Source: Dipteris shenzhenensis
Lineage: Eukaryota; Polypodiophyta; Polypodiopsida; Gleicheniales
Assembly (NCBI GenBank): GCA_047967505.1
Contig: CM106541.1
Reading direction: 5' to 3' (one strand)
Length of the DNA: 64,000 nucleotides
Each line of letters opens with the position of its first letter. Position 1 is the stretch's first letter. The notes beneath the pieces are model-generated. The model saw only the letters and a list, made by a program, of their open reading frames with translations. It ran no database searches and was not told the DNA's origin. The position numbers and the translations under genes are program-made. Below are positions 11,334 to 22,096 of the stretch, one piece after another.

Positions 11334-11440
11334 GCACGAAGCTAAGCCACGTCCTGTGGCTTCAAGTACCAAAAATAAGAGGAGTGTATATACAAGAGGC
11401 ACGAAGCTAAGCCAGTGACTTTAAGTACAAAAAAGAGTAG
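11334..11440 (+). repeat. 65-bp tandem duplication
   Basis: GCACGAAGCTAAGCCA occurs at 11334 and again at 11399, with similar flanking text ending in AAGTAC. Confidence 0.7.
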
Positions 11441-11469
11441 CTAGCACTACTTCTATGACTAATCTAAGT

Positions 11470-12607
11470 TCTCCATGTCCTTGCTCCCTTCTGTGCTCCC
11501 TTCTACAGCTCCTTCTTCCTCGTCTTCTTCCTCATCGTCTTGTGCAGGGTCCTGTAAACAAGGGACAACTATATCAATATATGAAAAATCAAATCTTTAC
11601 TTATAATATTGATATTATTTAATTACTTTCAAATACCTCGAGGGGCGCTCCAGTAGCCCAGATATACTGCTCCTCAGTAATCAACCCGTCATTATAGAAG
11701 TGCCTCCATGTATCTCCTCTGCGATGGTGGCAGTGGTAGGCTGTCTCGACAGGAGTGGGGTACCTACCCATGATATCAAGCTGCAAGATGACACAATTTG
11801 TGGAGGGGTTAGTACAAAGAAACAACCTCCTAATAAACTACATAAACAATATAATTTGAGATCGATACTTACAAGTTGGGCCTCCCATGATTCAACACCC
11901 CCTGCTCCAAAATGCACGCTTCCATATTACTCCATTTAGATCCTTCGTGCCTCCACGTGCAACAGACTGGGTTCCTCCTTCGCTGACTTCATTGCTTTCT
12001 TCCACTCACGCTTGTGAGCGATGTGGGGCAGGCCCCTTGGTGGTTGACCTACCTCGAGCTTGGCAAAAAAGAAAAAAAGAAGATTACTGATGAGCTGAGA
12101 AGAGAAAAAGAAGAAAGAGAGAAAAAGAGAGAAGAAAAGAGAGTAGAAAAGAGAGGAAAAGTGGGGATAAAAGAGAGGAGAAAGGAGAGGAAAAGAGAGG
12201 AGAAAAAGAGAGAAAAAGTGGGGATAAAAGAGAGGAGAAAGGAGAGGAAAAGAGAGGAGAAAAAGAGAGAAAAAGTGGGGATAAAAGAGAGGAGAAAGGA
12301 GAGGAAAAGAGAGAAAAAGAAAGGAGAAAAAAAGAGAGAAAAAGAGAGGAGATAAGAGAGAAAAATTACCACAAAAAGAGAAGGAAAGAGAGGATAAAAG
12401 AGAGAAGGAAAGAGAGGAAAATAGAGAAAAAGAGAGGAGAAAAAAAGAGAGAAAAAGAGAGGAGATAAGAGAGAAAAAGAGAGACGAAAAGAGAAGGAAA
12501 GAAAGAAGGAAAAAGAGAGGAAAAAATATAGAGTGCACAACACTAGTACCAAAAACATTCGTTTCTTGGATATGGCAAAGGACGAATCCAAAGAGAGCAA
12601 CTTTCAA
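11470..12607 (-). CDS. CACTA second gene, Transposase_24/TNPA-like (probably intron-containing)
   Basis: Coding-like blocks on the minus strand are separated by stretches that look like introns. Block one, around 11940-12060, has HIAHKREWKKAMKSAKEEP. A block at 11885-11940 has FGAGGVESWEAQL. A block at 11640-11785 has LDIMGRYPTPVETAY and GLITEEQYIWATGAPLE. The last block ends DMENLD and a stop at about 11461, after an acidic tail. The arrangement and the GxYPTP/AYxxHxR-type wording resemble the Ptta/En-Spm plant transposase family (Transposase_24), which bind subterminal repeats. The purine-rich minisatellite on the plus strand forms a long pyrimidine tract just before the first conserved block, like an oversized splice-acceptor region. 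Exon borders are approximate and a stop follows EARRI near 11935. Confidence 0.45.
12063..12535 (+). repeat. purine-only minisatellite (57-bp units)
   Basis: Almost pure A/G on the plus strand for about 470 bp. The phrase GTGGGGATAAAAGAGAGG recurs at 12161, 12218 and 12275, an exact 57-bp period. Flanking parts are looser GAGAGGAAAA repeats. Long reading frames on both strands here are repeat artefacts. Confidence 0.95.
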
Positions 12608-12899
12608 AGAAGATCAACCATAAAGAGACTTACCTTGGATAGAGGTATGGAAGCTTCTTGTCCTTCTTCAAAGCTACTTCTCTTTCTTCTCTTCCTTGTT
12701 CATCCTTTGCTTCTCTTTCTTCTCTTCCTTGTTCACCCTCTTCTCTTGTGTGCTTGGAGATGATTGTGTAAACTTGGAGATAAGTGTGGGTGCTTGGAGA
12801 TAAGTGTGGATGCTCGGAACTGTGTCTGTTAATAGCAAAGCAAGACGCGCGATGCTAAAAGTATGTGAAGAAAAGCAAATGCACAAAAAGTAGGTTTGA

Positions 12900-13055
12900 A
12901 AATCGCGTCTATAAGCGTGTCTATAAGCATCTATATATGCGTTTAAATGCGTATCTAATTGTGCATCTATAACACGATTTAGATGCACCTATAGATGCGC
13001 ACCACAGAATAGATGCGCTTATAGATGCGGTATTAGACGCGCCACAGAGTTTTAA
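12900..13055 (+). repeat. internal subterminal-type repeat array of CACTA
   Basis: The same GATGCG/TAGACGCG words as at the two ends occur here, just before the TNP2 start and between the two divergent genes. Confidence 0.65.
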
Positions 13056-13105
13056 GATTAAATATTTGATACAAGAGCAAATTTTTTGGGTTGTTTATTT
13101 ATAGG

Positions 13106-16100
13106 ATGTCTTCATCTTCAACAAGTAGCTCCAGTGAGGATGAATCCCTCCGTATCCACCATCACGAAATGTGGTTGGAGCAAAAAATCAAATGTATGTG
13201 TGATCGATGTCGAGGAAACATGTATCATGCATGCAAGATTACACTCAATCACATCTTAAAGTATGGAGAATGGGATGTGACCATAAACATGATAAGTATT
13301 AAAGAGTTAAGGTTGATTGAGATAAGTATGGGTGTTCATATGTTTGAGTTATGATCCCATTTTAATTTGATACAAGATGCAGTGCCACACCTACATATGT
13401 TGCCCTATGCTCGTCGTGAGGAGGCGAAGTGTTGGCGATATAAGGTGGGATCTTCAAGAGGGACCATTACAGATGCATGGAGTGATGGTGATAGTAGCCC
13501 TCCGCCATTACCTCATAAAGCTATGGAGAAAGAGGTGTTTGATGATATGGTGGAGGATTTATATGTCCATCAATCCGAAGAGAGGGATGATAGCATGGAG
13601 CAAAACGATCTTTTTACCGCAGCATCGACTCCATTGTTTGAGGGGTGCACATTCTCTATTCTACGTTCCTCCCTTGAGTTACTAAACTTGCAAACCATCT
13701 ATGGATGGAGCAATCCAAGTTTGAATGCATTACTCAAGTATGCTTTAAAGTCTATTTTGCAAACATGGTGAATTATGATAGTGGGTTAATTACTTGAATG
13801 CTTTTCCTCATTTACGGTCTTCACATGCAAGTTATTGTGTAAAATGCTTCTAAGGGAGAATAAATTACCGACCTCAAGAGAGATGGCAAAGCAACATGTG
13901 ACCTCTCTTGGAGGATTAGATTACAAGCGCATCCATGCATGCGTCAATGATTGCATTTTGTTTTGTGGACTACATAAGGATGCAAGAGAGTGTCCTACTT
14001 GTGGAGAGGCAAGATATAGAGCAGATCTCAAAACTTTGGATGTGCCTCGTAAGGTTCTATGACATTTTTCCATAATCCCTCACATCCAACATATGTTCAA
14101 GTGCAAATCCATTGTAGAGCTCATGTCATGGCATTCCTCCCAAGTGGAGAACTCCAACAGACACTCTTGCGTGGAAGCTTTTGTTTAGATACTCCATCTT
14201 TTATCGTTTACCATATTGGTCCCACCTCAAGATCAATCATTTGCTTGATCCCATGCATATCTTTAAGAATGTGGCATCTAACATTTGGGAATATTTGAAT
14301 GGGACACGAGATTCCGCAGGCATAAGGGAGGATCTACGTACCATAGGGAGGATGCGTGAAGCTTGGCCACAAGAGAGACCAAATGCGTGTGTTTTTTTAC
14401 CTCGTGCACCGTGGAGGTTATCAAAGCTAGAGATGGTGGCAGTGAAGCACACTATTACTATAATTCGTACTCCCACTGGATGCATGAGGTGTTTGAAGGG
14501 GGCCTTTACAAAGAGTAAGAAAAGAGGTGTAGAGCAATTATATGGCTTGAAATCTCATGATTGGCACAAGATGCTCCAAGTAAGTATTTTATGTGCATTA
14601 TATCTTTTTTCTTTCAAATTTGTGAGTGAATTAGAAGCAACTAATCAACCATTTCTCGTAGTGCATCGAAGGACATGAAGGATTGCATTTACAAGATGGG
14701 TGAGCTTGTGAGGTACTTTACATGATACAAAATGTGATGCATATCAATGCTCCATGCAAGGTGTTCATATTGCTAATATGGTGTACTTTTTCATTTCTAG
14801 GTACGTGAGCTCAAAGGAAATAGATCCCACCATGCTTAAGAATGCTCAAGTTATGTCAATAGAGGTAGTTTGTTTAGTGGAGGAGACATTTCCACGTTCT
14901 ATTCTCACAAGCCAGCTACATCTCATAGTGCATTTGGTTGATGAGATTGCTAGATGCGGTACTATACATGCACGATGGTTGTTCTTCCTCGAGCGCTTCA
15001 TGAAGACCTTGAAGGGTTTCGTGAGACAAAATGCAAGACCTGAAGGTAGCATGGCCGAGGGTTGGTTGGGGTACAAGAGTCACCTGTATATATTTCTGAG
15101 TTTCTTATTGATGTGGATAGCTCTCTCCCACGACTATGGAGAGATAATAAAGACCTAAGGATGACCTCTATTGTGCCTCAAGGGAAAGGACACAACAAAG
15201 TAATAGACACGGAGTTGCTTAATAATATCAATCTCTATTGCATGCTTAATAGTGATGTGATGAAAAGATGGGTGACAAGATACGAGGATGCAAAGGCAAG
15301 AAGACAAGAAGAAAGAGCCCTCTTTCATAAACACCACGGATCTCGTGTGCCATACCCTCAGTATCTAAGAGTACTTCCAAAGGATATTCATGTGGATTGG
15401 CTACTTGATGAAATGGAGAAAGCAGAGAAAGATGAGGGGATGCATATCACAATGGAACAATGGGAGTATGCTAGGGGATGCATGAGAAAGGTCAGTATAT
15501 AGAATGTTATGCATAAGTTAGGAGCTTTCAATAATTTATATTGCTTATTTAATTGATTTTGTCTTGGTGTAGTGCACTATGTTTAATGCTATATGGTGTG
15601 AGGGCAAGCATTTCTAAGCATTTTCGAACACAACAGATTGATGATAAGAGAAACACACAAGATTGCGGCGTCATTGCCAGCTTTGAGGGAGCTAATGAAG
15701 CCATGGATGATTATTGTGGCATAATCCAAGATATTATTAAGCTTGACTTTCGATGCTTCTTTGTGTATGTTTTGGATGTAAAGTGGTTTAAGGACGTGGT
15801 GGAAAGAGGCCCTAATGCAACAATCAAATGCCATGCAAGTGGCTTTGTAACTATTGACTCCACAAAGTTTTGGCAAAGTAAGAATGACACACTAATACTA
15901 CCGCAACAATGTGAACAGGTATTGTACACACATATAAAAATACTCACTTTTAAATAATTGATACCTTCGATGCAAGGAAAATAACATGATTGTATTTGTG
16001 TTTGAATTAGATTGTCTATCAACCAATGGTGGATAATAATAGATGGTGGCATGTCATACCTATTATGCCACATTCCAAAGTGATGTATAGTACATTTACT

Positions 16101-16369
16101 AATATGGAGCCTATGGAGGATGATCATGGCCATGGAGGTGATGATGACCGTGATATGAGAGAGGAGGATGATCATGAGATAGGAATATAGATATTGAGGC
16201 CATTACCCGTGAGAATGATCCTACCATTAGTGATGCTGATTTCGATGAGCACATGAGTAGCACAAGTAGTAGTGGGTTGAATGTATTTGTAGATCTAAAC
16301 ACTTGTTTGGATTTTGAAGTAGATAGTTTGGCAAGGGTTGATCTCATTGAGGATGAGATTGAACCGTAG
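13106..16369 (+). pseudogene. TNP2-like CACTA transposase (Transposase_21, DUF4218, DUF4216)
   Basis: It starts MSSSSTSSSSEDE. TNP2 hallmarks follow in order: the N-terminal Cys/His segment, GWSNPSLNALLK, ENKLPTSREMAK, KRIHACVNDCILFCGLHKD, CPTCGEARY, VPRKVL, LDPMHIFKNVASNI and LYGLKSHDWHKMLQ. A DUF4218 part has HLIVHLVDEIARCG, RWLFFLERFMKTLKG and NARPEGSMAEG. A DUF4216 part has DYCGIIQDIIKLDF, WFKDV and CEQ..IVYQP. Introns are plausible after MLQ (GTAAGT at 14581) and after CEQ (GTATTG near 15920). A TGA after VPRKVL at 14060 and a frameshift near 15070 break the frame. The stop is at 16367-16369. The protein would cut at the CACTA ends. Confidence 0.9.
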
Positions 16370-16554
16370 CCCATCATTGATATTGGCAAAACTATTTTAC
16401 ATATTGTCTCATTCTCCTCACCTCACTTAATTTTTATATATGTGGGTTTGCAAAAAAGCATTGATGTTTTTGTTAAAATTATGTGCTTTGGTAGTCATGG
16501 GCAATGTTTGAAAAGCAGTGATGTACATCAAAATCTCACTTTCTGTATTCTCTA

Positions 16555-16803
16555 GTTTGTGTCTAAATATGCATCTAATTCTCAGTGTAGATGCACTAAT
16601 AGACATGCTAATACACGCACAAATAGATACGATGTTAGACGTAGTGTTAAACGGGCCCGTATTCTCTCAATATAGACATGCTAATAGACGCATCAATACA
16701 CGTGCAAATAGATGCGCTATTAGATGCACCCGTAATTTCTCAATTCAAGCAATACCTATGGATGCGCCTGCTATTTTGTGCATCTATCAAGCGCGTCTAT
16801 AGT
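16555..16803 (+). repeat. right subterminal repeat array of CACTA
   Basis: Repeated GATGCG, TAGACATGCTAATA and ACACGTGCAAATAGATGCG words run up to the right terminus and match the left array. Confidence 0.7.
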
Positions 16804-16868
16804 TGCTTTGTGTTGTTGTGATAATTTCCCATCTACTACCAAAGCTTTGATTCCAACCAAGGAGAACT

Positions 16869-18095
16869 TTGTATGGGGGGGGGAATTCCTTAGTACTTCT
16901 AAGCGTAACTCAACTATCGAAATGTGCACCACATCGATTTGTCTTTGAAGGAAAGTTGCTTGCCAAGTATGGCATATATAAGGTTCCAAATGCAAAATAT
17001 CCTACATATTTGAAAGGAGACTTAACCAACAAGTTTTGCTCTCACAGTATTACATTACTCATTCTTTCCACCTGTATCTACCAATTTATTGAGTTCTTAC
17101 AAGCTAGAGAATTCTATAGGATAGAAGGAGCAAGTGTAGTACCCAAGGGGACAAATGAAGGTGGAATTTGTAAATTCTCTCTACTAGTTGATGTAACTAC
17201 ATGCATCATTAGAGAAAAACCTTTGCCTCCTTCTGGACTACTCCCTTGGCACTTACATACCTTGTGTTGTTACTCTATCATGAACTACAACAATGGAACC
17301 GTATCTCAAGTCACGGGCACAATTGCTATTGTCATCATAAAGGTTGCAAGCGAGGAGGGCATGGTTGATCAAATCATTGTTCCAGATGGTCCACATGATG
17401 AGGATAGAGATGCAATAAGTCTACTTAACCTTTTTTTGATTGCTTTACTTTACTTAGGGTGCGAGCTTCCACTCTAACTTCAATTTTCCTTCGTACTTAT
17501 AGCTTTCTTTCATAAATGAATGAAAACCCACTCTCACTCAATTGATTCAAGAGTTCAATGAAGAGGGTGTGGTTATGTACATGTTGAAAAATGTGTCATT
17601 CTGAAAGCAAAAGACACAATTTGTGTCTTCCAATTCACAATCGTGGCTGAGGTTCCAGACAGACAAGTGAAAGACAACTTGCAGGCTACTTTTATGAGCC
17701 AAGTCTCATGTTTAGGCTATGGGACCAAAGTAAATATCTTACCTTTCAATTTGTTGTAGCCTTTTTTGGGTATACATATTCTAACAAGTGAACATGTATT
17801 ATGATGCATGTCTTTGGCATTCTACACTTCACCAACATAAATGCTGATTTGATTGAACATGAATGCGAGTGTTGTGGTTGCTTGCATGTAAGCCAAGATC
17901 CTGTGCCCCCTTACTACTTCTCTTGCAAGAGCTCACAAACTATTGTACAAGTTCCTTGCTTGTCAGTTGTGATATTGTGGAACATGGGGGTGACAAGGTG
18001 CCCGTGCATATTAGGGGACCTTATGTTGATATTGTACTCTGCTTAGGGTTTCCATTTCTCAACTATATGAAGAAGACCATGCAACAAACTTAAAG
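16869..18095 (+). pseudogene. unrecognised coding debris with possible OB-fold and zinc-finger character
   Basis: A frame open at 16869-17477 includes KYGIYKVPNAKYPTYLKGD and EFYRIEGASVVPKG. Shifted frames at 17520-17740 read AKDTICVFQFTIVAE and DRQVKDNLQATFMSQV. At 17840-17930 a cysteine cluster reads HECECCGCLHV..YYFSCKS, and beyond it GDKVPVHIRGPYVDIVLCLG follows. The order (beta-rich segments, then a C-x2-C..C finger) recalls the large subunit of replication protein A and the RPA-like proteins of plant Helitrons, but no decisive motif was found. Multiple stops show that it is not an intact gene. It lies directly right of the CACTA element and left of a Helentron fragment. The assignment is tentative. 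Confidence 0.3.
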
Positions 18096-18289
18096 CAACC
18101 AAACTAGTCGAAGCATCACCGTTAATAGCTCCGGGTTGTTATTGCATTTGAGTCAAATGCTTGATGTACATCTTTGAACTCATAACATGTTCTTCTCTTC
18201 TTTCGTGTTTGAAACTGCAATTACTTTTGCGCATTTTTGACATGTGAAAATTACACAATTGCTTCCTTCCATTTTCTTCACTCTTAGTC

Positions 18290-18990
18290 ATATTTGAAAA
18301 TGAATTTAGAACAGTTTCTTCAAAGCAAGAAATTGGCAAAGAATGGCAACTTTATTCTTAAGAATCCAATGAACAAAGATGCACTAACATGCCTTGAAGA
18401 ATCATTTCCAAGTTTTGTTTATGAACAACTACTAAGTATTGTTTTGGATCACAATACGTGCCAATCTGAAACAATAAATACTCCATGGCACATATTGTCT
18501 ACAAAGACTAATGATAAATCATCTTTATGTATTGATGATGTTCAGACTTTGTTGAATAATTCATTAGCCTCCTATGGATTGATTGCATGAAACAAATCTC
18601 CACTCCATTTTCTTGGCAAGCTTTGCTGGTGATTACACAATTGCTAGAACTGAGGCAAGGAAAAAAAAGAAGGCAAAAATAGTGTGATTCAATAACTACA
18701 ATCAGGTCACTAATCCGGAGAGCTACTATAGAGAGCAATGCATACCCTTCTTACTATATCACAATGTTGAGCCAACAAAACACCACTACGTGGCATGACA
18801 TGTACAATGCCCACATAGAAATTATGGGCAAAACAAGGAAAAATTCATCAAGCTCATTCCTACAAATAATACAAAATTGACAACCACCTCATATCCATCA
18901 ACATCCTCTAGCAATCACTTAGCACATGATAATTACAATGCATATGACATTGGCATTGAAATGCATAGCCAAACAAGAATGCATGTATGC
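18290..18990 (+). pseudogene. Helentron fragment, Rep-to-helicase linker (copy 4, plus strand)
   Basis: After an open stretch (18294-18590), shifted frames read KIV.FNNYNQVTNPESYYRE, then IPFLLYHNVEP, a long Thr/Ser/Asn-rich spacer, and YDIGIEM near 18950. This aligns, in the same order and spacing, with the minus-strand copy at 3130-3480 (VICFNNYNTNDDLENHYKE, PYHILEP, YDIAVDM). The wording matches the 'ENYYREQLLLF' region found between Rep and helicase in Helentron proteins. Stops and shifts make it a remnant. It ends before the Walker A region and faces the opposite way to the adjoining fragment at 19.2-22.1 kb. Confidence 0.55.
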
Positions 18991-19199
18991 ACAGGAGCAC
19001 TAGCTCTAGTTTGTGAGTTGCGTGGGTCGCTAGACACATGGAAGATTCATTAGGATAGGTAGTTCTAATCAAATTGATTAGGGTATAAAGTTTTTTGTTT
19101 GAAGGCTAGTAAAACCGATGCTTTTTTTTTTGGGATCAAAAAAGGAAATCTAAGTATTGGAAGGTAATTGGGAGCTATTTTGCTTTGAACATTGGCAAC

Positions 19200-19950
19200 T
19201 GCATTGGGAATTGGTATGCGATGTAGACGGGGTCACGATCAAACTAGTACGCTTGCGTTGTTTCGAAGAAATTGCTCGATCAAAGGCACGTTTGTCCAAA
19301 TGTGGTCAATTTGAGACCCATAAATTGTTGTGGAGGTTTTGTTCACTAATAAGAGGTGATTTTCTTCCATGAGATTTTGTAGTTACAGTTGCTTTTGAGA
19401 AGGTTGTAGTATATTAATGTTAAAATCCCCTAGCATGAAAGTTGGATAGAGCCATGGCCTTTGGTGTACCACACATGCAATTTGTTCCACGAAACTCTGG
19501 AAGCTGCATGTTTCGGTATGGTATATCACCACTATAAACATCGCTTGCCTCGGATTTGAGCCATGATCATTTCGAGGCCGGGCATTGTAAACACTTTGTG
19601 TGCAACCAAAGAAAGCTTTCATTTGTACAAAAGTGATATACCCATTCCTGCAAATGTTGTAATGGTAGCAAATGTTATTGTGTTGATATAGTGTTTTGGG
19701 TCTATGGTTCTAGTTTCATTAGTACTAGTGTGTCTGTGAAGGGGTCCGCCTCTTGTCATACTTCCCTCTGTAAAGTAGGTGTCGCTATTACGTTGTGCAT
19801 TCATCCTAAGCTGAAAATGTGGAAGCCACAATTGTGAGATTGAGACACGCTCTTTCTTGTATAAGGGTGTTTCATTGAGCCTTTTTAATGCTTTCATTAC
19901 TAGATTTGGGCGAACATTACTAGTAGTGTATGGAGTTTGATACTCTAGTT
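19200..19950 (-). pseudogene. Helentron EEP endonuclease (copy 3)
   Basis: It begins with the end of the helicase linker (NLVMKALKRLNE), then GMGISLLYK, MFIVVIYHTETCSFQSF and LGDFNINIL, a well-kept GDFN catalytic motif. After a stop near 19383 come NKTSTTIYGSQIDHIWTN and PLIEQFL. The SQIDHIWTN block carries the conserved Asp-His pair of EEP nucleases. It aligns block by block with the nuclease of copy 1 (GIGIATCYK, IIGGSNTNYL, IDNGWTN). In the element it would nick DNA or act during integration. Two frame breaks inactivate it, but both catalytic segments survive, unlike copy 1. Confidence 0.6.
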
Positions 19951-20052
19951 TTCATTTTATTGCAACTCCGATTGTCATGTTATCATATAGCTATCACGGA
20001 AGCACGGTTTGAATGTTGTCTAAGTTAGTTGCAACGTTTATGATACTCCCTT

Positions 20053-20298
20053 TTAGCAAATACTGGCCAAAGTGTAAATATTATCGTATTTGGTGGTTGC
20101 TCGTGGTGCAACGAGCCTTTCTTCAAATTTAGTAAGTAGTTGTACTTGTTCAATTGGGCTATTTAATCTCGTATTCATGGGCGATGCTAAAGTAGGCACT
20201 TTGCCATGCTCAACTTGCGGTTTACAGGTAGAACATATAGAAATATTGGTTGCTCTGATACGGTCCTCATCTATGGCCATAGTCTCTACTAGCAGCAC
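20053..20298 (-). pseudogene. CxxC / DUF6570-like segment of Helentron
   Basis: Reads ATNISICSTCKPQVEHGKVP, then SPIEQVQLLTKFEERLVAPR. In Helitron and Helentron proteins a C-x2-C element followed by 'L(T/S)..EERLI(A/S)PR' precedes the Rep domain, and both blocks are present at the usual spacing. The reading frame is open across this short piece but flanked by stops. Confidence 0.5.
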
Positions 20299-20346
20299 AA
20301 TGATTTCTTCAGTTACTTCTTTGATCTGGTATTTGAATAGTAACCT

Positions 20347-20890
20347 TTAACAACAATAGCAAGGATGCATAGGAGTGTCTAAGATAAGCGATAGAAATTT
20401 ATCAATTGGCTTGCTATGCTTTTGTTTGCTTGTCCCTTTGTGTACTTGGTCATACAATCTATTTTCAAGATACTGGAGACGACGAACTATCTGGGCTACT
20501 GTTTTCCCTTCCACCCACTGCTGCGATGCTAACATAATTCTTGCTACTTGGGTCCATGTTGATGAAGGCATGGCTGTTGCAAGCGATAAGATTTCTTTAT
20601 CAAATGTATCAAACCATTTTCTAGAATGAGTTTGTGGTTGTTGTTCATCAATACCTTCGAGTAAAGTTTCTACTAAACTGGTGTTTTCTTCTGAGGTACC
20701 GTATGTGAGCCATCACCTTCTCTAGAGGAGCGTTTTGTTTATCATCGAATTTTATGTAGTTCTCGGCGATCGTTCTTACCATTTGATTAGGCATAGTGCC
20801 CATGATGAGCTGTATTGCCTCATCATCTTCCTTTGACCAAAGATGTCGTATCTTTTTGGTGCCTATGCTATGCATGTTACTTGGCAAGTT
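20347..20890 (-). pseudogene. Myb/SANT-like segments of Helentron
   Basis: Two related stretches: RHLWSKEDDEAIQLIMGTMP with MVRTIAENYI, and TWTQVARIMLASQQWVEGKT with AQIVRRLQYLENRLYD. Both have the W..(D/V)..(A/I)...M spacing of Myb/SANT helices, the second continuing into a likely coiled coil. They lie between the OTU and CxxC parts. Their identity is inferred from pattern only. Confidence 0.35.
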
Positions 20891-20929
20891 GTCTCATTGT
20901 GTGCAACTTTTTGACATTTACAAAATGGA

Positions 20930-21440
20930 TTTAAGTGTCATATTAAAGGTGTGTTACCTAGTTGAACAGCTGGCTCAAAGTGCAGTGCATCCATTGTACC
21001 ATCATGGTAAAGAATTTGTAGTGGTTTTGTTTCTAATGCATCGCCCCACGTTTTATATAAACCTTTCTTCCAAACAGTGACCATAAATAAATTGGTCATT
21101 GCAGCAGGTACTTAGAAGCCTAATAAATAGCAAACTAGCCCCCAGAGTCCACTCTCTGATGCGGGTTTGCTCATACATGCTAGGTATTCTTCGTAACTTC
21201 GTGCTAGGTATTCTTCACAACTTTGCATACCATGGAAATCATGCAGAAAGCTACAGGTTTTCCAAGAAGTCTTTTGCATCTATGTAGTCCATGGTTAGAG
21301 AATACATGAATTGGTTTACTATTGTAGCTCGAATTTCTTTTGTTGTTGAGTTCATATTTAGCAAGTATTTATTGTTTCAAATAAGTAGTCAATGGGTGCA
21401 TAGGTGTAGTCTGCAGCATGTGCTAAGTGTGGCTAAGTGT
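20930..21440 (-). pseudogene. OTU-like domain, second (inner) copy
   Basis: Reads YLFETIN, then (after a shift) NSTTKEIRATIVNQFM, and further on AAMTNLFMVTVWKKGLYKTW and PLQILYHDGTMDALHFEP. The layout follows the OTU fold: a DCLF-type start, a helix with IR..I..F, and a C-terminal His (ALHF). The catalytic Cys of the outer copy (DCLF) is Tyr here (DYLF). It is homologous to the outer copy, so the element carried a tandem OTU duplication. Confidence 0.5.
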
Positions 21441-21549
21441 TTCTTATAGTACATCATCCATTAGATCAAGGTCTACCCATACAGGAGAACATGTAGTTTC
21501 AATAGCAAGTCTTGTGGAGATTTTTGATGGCTTGCTTGGATTCTCAATG

Positions 21550-22096
21550 ATAGATGGTGTATCAATGTGCACTATAGGTTCAAAGTGACCCAGTGTGATG
21601 GGCGATCATCATAAATGATTTGTAAAGGCATGGCATTGAAATTCATGCCATGTCTTATATAAACTCATTTTTTCTGTAGCAACCATACGTAGATTGGCTT
21701 TTTTAAGAATGATGATGCCTAGAGAATAGCAAATTGATCCCCCCAAAGTCCCCCCTGTGCTGCTGGCTTGCTCAACCGCTCTAAATATTCATCACAAGTT
21801 TGGACATCATGCAAATCACGGAGAAAATCTACAGAGAGTGAAGTGTTTTAACACCTCATAGCTTGTTCCTCTCCATTCTACAAGCTTGTGAGAAATTGTT
21901 GAATTATTGCTGCTTGGATTCCGACAGATGTCAAATCTATATCAACTAGATACTTTATTGTATCAAATAAACAATCACCAGGTCTATATTTGTAATTTCT
22001 TTCATGACGTAGTTGTTGACGTTGCAAAATAGTGTCAATTGAGTGCTGAGTTTCAATATTTGGTGTGAGATCTGCACTAATCTCACTTAGAGTCAT
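21550..22096 (-). pseudogene. OTU-like domain, first (outer) copy
   Basis: Opens with IDTILQRQQLRHE, then YRPGDCLFDTIKYLV, which keeps the Asp and Cys of the OTU cysteine-protease start, then GIQAAIIQQFLTSL. After a stop it continues with LWGDQFAILWASSFLKKPIY and PLQIIYDDRPSHWVTLNL; SHWV supplies the usual His. OTU domains are known as passengers in Helentron polyproteins and some MULEs. The match in motif order is good. The stop at 21877 and later shifts make it a pseudogene. Confidence 0.6.

Larger units (their letters stand above)
10820..16820 (+). mobile_element. CACTA/En-Spm DNA transposon
   Basis: The right end reads GTTGTTGTG (inverse CACAACAAC) and the left end TACTACAGAC, a one-base variant of the CACTACA terminus. 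Both ends are followed inwards by dense GACGCG/TAGATGCG-type subterminal repeats, as in CACTA elements. Inside lie a TNP2-type transposase (plus strand, 13106-16369) and a divergent second gene (minus strand, 11470-12607). The exact 3-bp target duplication could not be confirmed, so boundaries are provisional by a few bases. Several frameshifts and a stop in TNP2 suggest it no longer encodes its own transposase. Confidence 0.8.

Noticed and set aside
11936-12607. Long Ser/Leu/Phe-rich reading frames on both strands
   Set aside because: They are translations of the 57-bp purine minisatellite; no protein family, and all frames stay open because of composition.
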